Source: CAMDMI01 sp044359055
GTDB lineage: Bacteria > Bacteroidota > Bacteroidia > Cytophagales > Flexibacteraceae
Reading direction: 5' to 3'
Assembly (NCBI GenBank): GCA_044359055.1
Contig: JBIKMV010000061.1
Coordinates: forward strand, 1-13,822
DNA length: 13,822 bases
The notes under the pieces were generated by a model. The model saw nothing but the letters and a program-made list of their open reading frames with translations. It had not been told where the DNA came from and searched no databases. The translations under genes and the position numbers were made by a program. Shown in pieces: positions 9,102 through 13,822 of this stretch. How positions within the stretch are numbered: position 1 is the first letter of the stretch; each line of letters begins with the position of its first letter.

Positions 9102-10031
9102 ATGAACGCCTTCGATACATTTGGTTGGCAAGCCGGTCGGGCCATTTGCTACTCCGGCTTCCGGGACGGGCAGCGCCCCGGAGAAAAGTATCCTTCCTAT
9201 CAGGAAGTAAAAGAAGATTTGATGCTGCTGCATGGTAAATGGAAACACCTCCGGCTGTTCGATTGCGACAACCATGCCGCAACGGTTCTTAAAGTCATTG
9301 AAACCGAAAGGCTGGATTTCAGGATTATGCTTGGGGCCTATATTGAAGCCGAAGTGAACAATCCGGACTGCCCATGGGGTGGGGGAGTGTATGAAGAAGA
9401 AAAGCTGCTGAAAAACCGCTTGCTCAATGAAATGCGGGTTCAGAGGCTGATAGATCTGGCCAATCAATATCCTCAAACCATCGTTTCCTTATCGGTTGGA
9501 AATGAGGCCTGTGTAGATTGGACAGACCATTGTGTTTCCGTTGAACGGGTAATTGAATTTGCCCAGAAAGTAAAAAAAGGAGCACGACAACCGGTAACCT
9601 TTTGCGAAAACTATGCTACCTGGCCCAACAAGCTCATGCCCCTGACCGATGAAATCGACTTTATTTCCATCCACACCTATCCGGTATGGGAGTATAAACA
9701 CATGAATGAGGCCATAGACTACACCATAGAAAACTATGAATCGGTTGCGGGAAATTATCCCAACATTCCTGTGGTGATTTCTGAAGCAGGATGGTCCACC
9801 AGTTCCAACGGGCGGAGCATAAATCAGGAACAAGCGAGCGAAGAAAATCAAATGACATATTTCTCGAAACTGATGGAATGGGCGGATAAAAACAAGGTTC
9901 TGGTTTACTTTTTCGAAGCCTTTGATGAAAACTGGAAAGGCTCAGATCATCCAAATGAACCAGAAAAACATTGGGGTTTGTTTTTTGCAGACCGACGGCC
10001 GAAACTTACCCTGAAGCACTTGAATATCTGA
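9102..10031 (+). CDS. GH17 beta-1,3-glucan hydrolase or transglycosylase, apparently cytoplasmic
   Basis: A 309-residue (beta/alpha)8-barrel enzyme. Family marks are SLSVGNEACVDW with acid/base Glu135, DFISIHTYPVW near 186-196, and VVISEAGWSTSSNG with nucleophile Glu228; a YFFEAFDENWKG block closes the barrel, followed by HWGLF. GH17 proteins hydrolyse beta-1,3-glucan or act as beta-1,3-glucanosyltransferases. No signal peptide or lipobox is present: the protein begins MNAFDTFGWQAGRAICYSG. An in-frame TGA at 9072 with no ATG, GTG or TTG between it and 9102 rules out a longer N-terminus. The start is 2 bases after the symporter stop, indicating translational coupling. The likely substrate is imported oligosaccharide, shared with the phosphorylase. 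Hydrolase versus transferase cannot be settled from sequence alone. Confidence 0.9.
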   Translation: MNAFDTFGWQAGRAICYSGFRDGQRPGEKYPSYQEVKEDLMLLHGKWKHLRLFDCDNHAATVLKVIETERLDFRIMLGAYIEAEVNNPDCPWGGGVYEEEKLLKNRLLNEMRVQRLIDLANQYPQTIVSLSVGNEACVDWTDHCVSVERVIEFAQKVKKGARQPVTFCENYATWPNKLMPLTDEIDFISIHTYPVWEYKHMNEAIDYTIENYESVAGNYPNIPVVISEAGWSTSSNGRSINQEQASEENQMTYFSKLMEWADKNKVLVYFFEAFDENWKGSDHPNEPEKHWGLFFADRRPKLTLKHLNI

Positions 10032-10081
10032 TTTTTATACACCCATTAATAAAATTAAATATCAGGACAATACTCTTTTTT

Positions 10082-10660
10082 ATGATGGTCAATTACAAAA
10101 CTGAATCTGATCCCGGCCTTTGGATGCTAATGAAAGAAGGGGACTTCCAGGCTTTTGAAGCCATTTACACCCGCCATTTCCATGATTTGTATGTGTATTC
10201 ATATAAACTGACCAGGGAAAAACAAGTCTCGCTGGATTGTTTGCAAGACTTGTTTGTGCAGATATGGGCAAAAAAGGAGCGCCTTCAAACGGTTCAATCT
10301 GTGCGTTTTTACCTGATGAAATGGCTGAAACGAGACATCATCCGGTTTTTAAATGATAAAAATCTTAACCACCTTATATACCTCGACAGAGCCCAGGATC
10401 CCCTCGAATTGGTAGCCCATGAAAATAATCCTGAAGAGGAAGAATTTATTAAATTCCGAGCCAAACAAATCCGGAATGCCATCAATCAATTGACCAAAAG
10501 GGAAAAGGAAGTGATTTACCTCCGGTTTATGATGAGCTTGCCCTATGAGGATATTTGTGAAATCCTGAACTTGTCTTACCAGGTGGTAATGAATTATCAG
10601 CATAGGGCCTTGAAATCATTGAAAAACAATATTTTAATCCGAAATTTGGCTTTTGCCTGA
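10082..10660 (+). CDS. Sigma-70 family (ECF-like) RNA polymerase sigma factor
   Basis: A 192-residue protein containing only the two conserved ECF regions. Region 2 covers about 24-95 (FEAIYTRHFHDLYVYSYKL, then CLQDLFVQIWAKKERL). Region 4 covers about 132-182 (INQLTKREKEVIYLRFMMSL, then YEDICEILNLSYQVVMNYQ), the helix-turn-helix that reads the -35 element. The frame is open further left to an ATG at 9971, but that would overlap the GH17 end and add an implausible leader, so the ATG at 10082 (or 10085) is preferred. The gene lies 50 bases after GH17 and 42 bases before the secreted modular protein. No FecR-type anti-sigma gene follows, unlike the usual Bacteroidota FecI/FecR pairs. It may control this locus or its last gene; target promoters are not evident. 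Confidence 0.88.
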   Translation: MMVNYKTESDPGLWMLMKEGDFQAFEAIYTRHFHDLYVYSYKLTREKQVSLDCLQDLFVQIWAKKERLQTVQSVRFYLMKWLKRDIIRFLNDKNLNHLIYLDRAQDPLELVAHENNPEEEEFIKFRAKQIRNAINQLTKREKEVIYLRFMMSLPYEDICEILNLSYQVVMNYQHRALKSLKNNILIRNLAFA

Positions 10661-10702
10661 CAAGATAAAATCAATTTTTTTAACAATTAATTTCAAACAA
10701 AA

Positions 10703-12271
10703 ATGAGAACAATGATGAAAATGTACGCTGCCTTCATGGCTTTCTGCCTGCTTGCTTTTTCAAGCCGGGCGCAACAGATTGTATTTGGAGATGATTATGC
10801 TCCCAATGTTTCCTTTGTGGCTTTTGGAGGCTCAGTCAACAACCTGAGCGTAGACAATACTCAGGCACAGGCAGGAACTGCTTCGCTTAAGATTAATGTA
10901 GGAACTACTGCTTACACGGGAGGTGCTCTGGTCATCAGTGCACCCGTAAATCTGTCTGCCTACACAGCCCTAACTTTCTGGGCAAAAAGCGACAACCCCA
11001 GCTACAAAATGAATGTCCTGGGTATCGGAAACAATGGGGCAGGAGGCCTGACCTATGAAGTGGAGCGTACTGCAGTGGACCTCACTGCCAACTGGGTGAA
11101 ATACTATATTCCGATTCCGGTGCCTTCAAAACTGACTGCAGAGGTGGGTTTGTTTCATTTTGCTGAAGGAGCAGAAGCAACAGCATACAATGTTTGGTTG
11201 GACAACATCCAATATGAAAATGTGTCCTTAACTACCCTGGGCACACCAACTGCTGCCATCGCAACAGAAACCATTACCAAAGCAGTGGGAGAAACCTTCA
11301 AGCCCAATGGCGCCTCCAGCAACTTCACCGCTGTTTGTCCTGAAGGTCAAATGAAAACAGGAACCGCCTACTTCACCTGGGTAAGCTCCAATGCGGCAGC
11401 GGTTACCATGGATGCACTGGGTGTCGGAACGGCTGTGGCCCAGGGTTCCTCCAACATTACTGCCAAACTTGGAACCATCGATGCTGCCGGAACCCTAACA
11501 GTGAATGTTTCAGCACCTTTGGGAGTTCCGACAGTTGCAGCCCCAACGCCTCCGGCCCGCCCTGCTGCCGATGTTATCTCCGTTTTTTCAGGTGCCTATA
11601 CCGACCTTGCGGCTACTGACTTTAACCCCAACTGGGGACAAACTACCCAGGTATCAGATGTGGACATTGCCGGAAATCCAACCAAACGATATTCCAATTT
11701 CAATTATCAGGGTATGCAGTTTTCCAGCCCGATCAATGCCAGTGGTATGACCCGTTTGCATATTGACATTTGGACCCAAAATTGTACAGAATTCAAGGTT
11801 TTCCCGATTGTACCCGGACAGCCGGAGCAATCGGTTACCATTTCCCCTGCTCTGAACAACTGGACAAGTACTGACATTGATCTTTCTCAGTACACCATCC
11901 CCTTGAACAATGTGATTCAATTCAAATTTGAGTCTGTGCCTTTTGGTTCTACTACGGTGTATTGGGACAATCTGTATTTCCATAAAAACACCACCACCAG
12001 TACAGAAGGACTTACTGGTGTAAAAAGCCTTCGTGCTTTCCCAAATCCTGCCAGCGAGGAACTGAGCCTCAGCTTTTCTGATGCGGGCGGTTCGAGGGCC
12101 CGCTACAGTGTGATGAATTTGGCTGGTCAGGTATTGAAAAAAGGAAGGTTATCAGACTTGGAAAAAGAAGGTCGGATTTCACTTTCCGTTGCAGATCTGA
12201 CAGGTGGCATGTACATGCTTAAAGTGGAAGACCAAGGAGCTTCGCAAACCATCAAGTTTGTGAAGAACTAA
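10703..12271 (+). CDS. Secreted Ig-like/beta-sandwich glycan-binding protein with T9SS type A sorting domain
   Basis: A 522-residue protein with no recognisable catalytic motif. The signal peptide runs through residue 23 (cleavage SRA/QQ). Then come an N-terminal beta-sandwich at about 25-175 (YTALTFWAKS, PIPVPSKLTAEVGLFHF), a Big_2-like Ig domain at about 186-270, a Pro/Ala linker (APTPPARPAA), a module at about 290-428 opening NVIS-like with DVISVFSGAYTD and containing NPNWGQTTQV, and a T9SS sorting domain at about 438-522 (LRAFPNPASEELSLSF, ending GGMYMLKVEDQGASQTIKFV). It parallels the protein at 1-1665 domain by domain but lacks that protein's module B and gains the sorting tail, so it is probably secreted or attached to the cell surface through T9SS. 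A beta-glucan binding role is inferred from locus position and the paralogy. The terminator 22 bases after its stop ends the transcript. Confidence 0.85.
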   Translation: MRTMMKMYAAFMAFCLLAFSSRAQQIVFGDDYAPNVSFVAFGGSVNNLSVDNTQAQAGTASLKINVGTTAYTGGALVISAPVNLSAYTALTFWAKSDNPSYKMNVLGIGNNGAGGLTYEVERTAVDLTANWVKYYIPIPVPSKLTAEVGLFHFAEGAEATAYNVWLDNIQYENVSLTTLGTPTAAIATETITKAVGETFKPNGASSNFTAVCPEGQMKTGTAYFTWVSSNAAAVTMDALGVGTAVAQGSSNITAKLGTIDAAGTLTVNVSAPLGVPTVAAPTPPARPAADVISVFSGAYTDLAATDFNPNWGQTTQVSDVDIAGNPTKRYSNFNYQGMQFSSPINASGMTRLHIDIWTQNCTEFKVFPIVPGQPEQSVTISPALNNWTSTDIDLSQYTIPLNNVIQFKFESVPFGSTTVYWDNLYFHKNTTTSTEGLTGVKSLRAFPNPASEELSLSFSDAGGSRARYSVMNLAGQVLKKGRLSDLEKEGRISLSVADLTGGMYMLKVEDQGASQTIKFVKN

Positions 12272-12293
12272 TTGTAAACCAATTGAATATTAG

Positions 12294-12328
12294 AAAGCCA
12301 CCTTCGAAAAAGGGTGGCTTTTTTGTTT
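12294..12328 (+). terminator. Intrinsic terminator after the glucan locus
   Basis: A 9-base perfect stem, AAAGCCACC (12294-12302) with GGTGGCTTT (12313-12321), encloses a 10-base loop. The T-rich run TTTTTTTGTTT starts within the right arm. It begins 22 bases after the stop of the secreted modular protein and reads on the + strand. Confidence 0.88.
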
Positions 12329-12333
12329 CAGAA

Positions 12334-12420
12334 GCCAGACCTCCGCCATCGGTCGACGCCTTTGGCCAGACCGCTTATTCTCACCCTCGGTCGACGCCTC
12401 TGGCCAGACCGCGTATTATC
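12334..12420. repeat. Intergenic direct repeat cluster, two near-identical 26-base copies plus a partial one
   Basis: Copies at 12349-12374 and 12387-12412 share TCGGTCGACGCC, then TTT or TCT, then GGCCAGACCGC, with one mismatch in 26 bases and a 38-base period. Weaker similarity continues for about 8 bases to the right of each copy. A third partial copy, GCCAGACC, sits at 12334-12341. Each full copy contains the palindrome GTCGAC and has 5-base complementary ends (CGGTC/GACCG) around an inner GCC/GGC pair, so it could fold into a short hairpin. Function is unknown; it could be a dispersed intergenic element of this genome. Confidence 0.7.
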
Positions 12421-12504
12421 CTGAGTCCCCCTGCTCACCTCTTTAAATGTACTCTTGCCTTTTCCATTTTTTTTTTCACCTTGCCAGTCACACCTACATT
12501 CCAA

Positions 12505-13125
12505 ATGAAAAAAACATCATCCAGACGAGCATTTGTTCAGCAATCGGCTTTTGGCCTTTATTTTCCATTTTTTGGCCCATGGACTGAATTGGCCGGGGCC
12601 GATAAAAATGAAAAACTGAAACCTTTCGTACTCCCGGCACAACCCCCTTTAGAGCCCCTGGGAGGGTTGCAAATCAGAACCTGGGTACGCCAGTCTATGA
12701 CAGGAGGGCTTTACTCATCCGTAGAATGTGCCGTAGGGCCGGGCACCATGGGTCCACCGCCCCACTACCACCTGGAGCTGGACGAACTGATGTATGTGGC
12801 TGAAGGAACTGCTTATATCCTGATGGACAAAGAAGTGGTAAAAGTAGAGGCAGGCGGATGGCATTTGCGGCCCAGGATGATTCCCCATACTTTTTTCAAT
12901 CCGGAGAAAAAGCCCCTCAGGTTTTATGACATGTATTTTCAACAGCCTTTTGAAGAATACCTGGAAGCCGTTTTTTTCAAAATTAACGATGCCAACGGTT
13001 TTCCGGAAGGCTCCAAAAAGAAAATGGATGAAATGGATAAGCTGAACAAAAAGTTCGGGCTTGTTTTTCCACCTGATGCCTTTAACCAAAAAGATGCCTT
13101 GATAAAGGAATATGGGCTGAAGTAG
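12505..13125 (+). CDS. Tat-exported single-domain cupin protein
   Basis: A 206-residue protein starting at the ATG at 12505. The N-terminus carries a twin-arginine motif, SSRRAFVQQ (Arg7-Arg8), then a short hydrophobic stretch and a likely cleavage site after LAGA at residue 32, so export of the folded, metal-loaded protein is expected. The cupin barrel spans about 65-150. Motif 1 is HYHLELDELMYVAEG with His87, His89 and Glu94 as metal ligands; motif 2 is PRMIPHTFFN with His128 as the fourth ligand. The C-terminal 55 residues are charged and helical (EGSKKKMDEMDKLNKKFG). The open frame extends left to 12283, but that part crosses the terminator and repeats and is not coding. It lies outside the glucan transcript. 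The substrate is unknown; quercetinase-like or other small-molecule cupins are possible relatives. Confidence 0.8.
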   Translation: MKKTSSRRAFVQQSAFGLYFPFFGPWTELAGADKNEKLKPFVLPAQPPLEPLGGLQIRTWVRQSMTGGLYSSVECAVGPGTMGPPPHYHLELDELMYVAEGTAYILMDKEVVKVEAGGWHLRPRMIPHTFFNPEKKPLRFYDMYFQQPFEEYLEAVFFKINDANGFPEGSKKKMDEMDKLNKKFGLVFPPDAFNQKDALIKEYGLK

Positions 13126-13315
13126 GTAAAATTGACTGCCGCGGACCAAACGAAACAACCCCTGGTAAAAGCTAGCCCGGTAGTTTTTGCCCAGACGGGC
13201 CTCCCTCGGCTGGTTCGCACTCCTCAAAAACCGTGATTGTTCTGCTTGCTGTCATTTGGCCGGAGGTTGTTTCCATAAGGCCATCAACCCGGTCAGAAAA
13301 ATGGAGATTAAGCCC
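13126..13315. other. Intergenic stretch with no supported feature
   Basis: The 190 bases between the cupin stop and the bidirectional terminator contain only short open frames without family resemblance or a plausible start. A weak GCCCG/CGGGC pairing at 13175-13200 is too short, and lacks a T run, to call a terminator. Confidence 0.5.
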
Positions 13316-13349
13316 AAAAAAAGCCCCGGAGAATATCCCCGGGGCTTTT
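13316..13349. terminator. Bidirectional intrinsic terminator between convergent genes
   Basis: An 11-base stem, AAAAGCCCCGG (13319-13329) with CCGGGGCTTTT (13339-13349), has a 9-base loop. On the + strand it ends in TTTT and can close the cupin transcript. On the - strand the A run at 13316-13322 gives seven U residues after the stem, so it should end the convergent T9SS-protein gene, whose stop lies 25 bases away, even more efficiently. Confidence 0.88.
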
Positions 13350-13374
13350 CATTTGAACTAATTAAATGAGACTT

Positions 13375-13822
13375 TTACTTTACTACCAATTTCTGAGAGA
13401 ATGTAGCTGCAGGCGTAACAACTTTTAAAGTATACACCCCTGCTGCCATACCTTCAATGTTGATGGCTTTTTGGTTTACACCATCCTCCAATTCAAGATT
13501 TTGACGGAGGACTTCCTTGCCCAACAAATCGTTAAGCACCAGCTGGCCTTTTCCTCTCAGGGCACCTTTCAGGGAAAAAACCACTTCGCTACCGGAAGCC
13601 GGATTGGGAAATAAATTCAATTCCAAGCCCTTAATGACTGCGATAGTTGAAGTTACGGAGTTAGGCGTGAATATCAGCTCAAAACGATTTCCGTTGGCTT
13701 CTGTCTGGTTGAAAACACCAAATGTGTAAACAGGATTTTCATTCAGGTTGGTAATGGTTCCCATCACCATATCCCGGATGTAAACCTGAGTTCCGGTTTC
13801 GAAAGTTCCCAATCCGCTGAAA
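13375..13822 (-). CDS. T9SS type A sorting domain protein, C-terminal fragment (truncated at window edge)
   Basis: This is the last 149 or so residues of a gene whose 5' part lies beyond the window; the frame is open to the edge, so the TTG at 13812 is not taken as a start. The visible part holds the end of an extracellular beta-rich domain (YTFGVFNQTEANGNRFELIF), then a T9SS C-terminal sorting domain beginning LELNLFPNPASGSEVVFSL and ending GMAAGVYTLKVV and FSQKLVVK. Such tails direct proteins across the outer membrane and are removed or replaced by an anchor. The NRFELIFTP segment just before the tail is common in large Bacteroidota secreted or adhesin-like proteins. The catalytic or binding role of the missing N-terminal part is unknown. 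Confidence 0.88.
   Translation of the reverse strand, partial: FSGLGTFETGTQVYIRDMVMGTITNLNENPVYTFGVFNQTEANGNRFELIFTPNSVTSTIAVIKGLELNLFPNPASGSEVVFSLKGALRGKGQLVLNDLLGKEVLRQNLELEDGVNQKAINIEGMAAGVYTLKVVTPAATFSQKLVVK

Larger units (their letters stand above)
1..12271 (+). other. Predicted beta-1,3/1,6-glucan utilization locus (operon-like gene set)
   Basis: Eight consecutive + strand genes with short gaps: 39, 38, 1, 12, 2, 50 and 42 bases. No convincing intrinsic terminator is visible between them, and the first clear one is at 12294-12328. The content (GH16, a GH149-like phosphorylase, GH30, a GPH sugar symporter, GH17 and two modular putative glycan-binding proteins) is coherent for laminarin-like glucan. 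The left border is outside the window, so SusC/SusD-type genes may precede it. One transcript is inferred from spacing; the sigma factor gene and the last gene could also have their own promoters. Confidence 0.65.

Noticed and set aside
8961..9476. 171-residue open frame on the - strand
   Set aside because: It lies opposite the well-supported symporter and GH17 genes and its translation shows no family features.
9971..10081. Longer N-terminus for the sigma factor from ATG at 9971
   Set aside because: It would overlap the last 61 bases of GH17 in another frame and adds 37 residues unlike any sigma factor; region 2 fits the start at 10082.
10661..10702. Bacteroidota -33/-7 promoter (TTTG and TAnnTTTG) before the T9SS-tailed protein
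   Set aside because: No matching -7 element is present in this AT-rich gap, so a promoter here cannot be supported from sequence alone.
12349..12412. Possible CRISPR remnant
   Set aside because: There are only two full repeats with a 12-base spacing, no spacer-length regularity and no cas genes nearby.
12283..12504. Upstream extension of the cupin reading frame from TTG at 12283
   Set aside because: It runs through the terminator hairpin and the repeat cluster and gives a low-complexity leader before a clear ATG with a Tat signal at 12505.
13175..13200. GCCCG/CGGGC hairpin as a terminator for the cupin gene
   Set aside because: The stem is five bases with no following T run, and a much stronger terminator is present at 13316-13349.
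13187..13369. 60-residue open frame on the + strand
   Set aside because: It reads through the bidirectional terminator, has no homology by eye and no plausible start context.

Overview
The window comes from a member of the Bacteroidota that has a type IX secretion system (T9SS). Two proteins end in the PNPA-type T9SS sorting domain, start sites lack Shine-Dalgarno sequences, and the gene content matches a Bacteroidota polysaccharide utilization locus (PUL). The genus cannot be read from the sequence; a cytophagal or saprospiral relative with moderate GC is a reasonable guess.

Positions 1-12271 hold one long co-directional gene set on the + strand that looks like a beta-1,3/1,6-glucan (laminarin-type) utilization locus. 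In order: a 5'-truncated modular protein with an Ig-like domain and beta-sandwich modules (probable surface glycan-binding protein, 1-1665); a GH16 laminarinase lipoprotein (1705-2556); a very large GH94-clan phosphorylase, best read as GH149 beta-1,3-oligoglucan phosphorylase (2595-6101); an exported GH30 glucanase (6103-7590); a GPH/MelB-type sugar:cation symporter (7603-9099); a GH17 enzyme with no export signal (9102-10031); a short ECF-like sigma factor (10082-10660); and a secreted paralogue of the first protein carrying a T9SS tail (10703-12271). A strong intrinsic terminator at 12294-12328 closes the set.

Proposed working model (inference): surface glycan-binding proteins and GH16 capture and cut beta-1,3-glucan, GH30 removes beta-1,6 side branches in the periplasm, the symporter brings oligosaccharides into the cytoplasm, and GH149 phosphorolyses them to glucose-1-phosphate, perhaps after trimming or remodelling by the cytoplasmic GH17. 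No GH3 beta-glucosidase is seen, which fits a phosphorolytic rather than hydrolytic end of the pathway. SusC/SusD genes are not in the window; if present they should lie just left of position 1.

The right end differs. A 233-base intergenic stretch contains the terminator and a degenerate repeat cluster (12334-12420). It is followed by a Tat-signal cupin protein (12505-13125), a bidirectional terminator (13316-13349), and the 3' end of a convergent gene for a T9SS-exported protein on the - strand (13375-13822, truncated by the window edge). No RNA genes, insertion sequences or CRISPR arrays were found.
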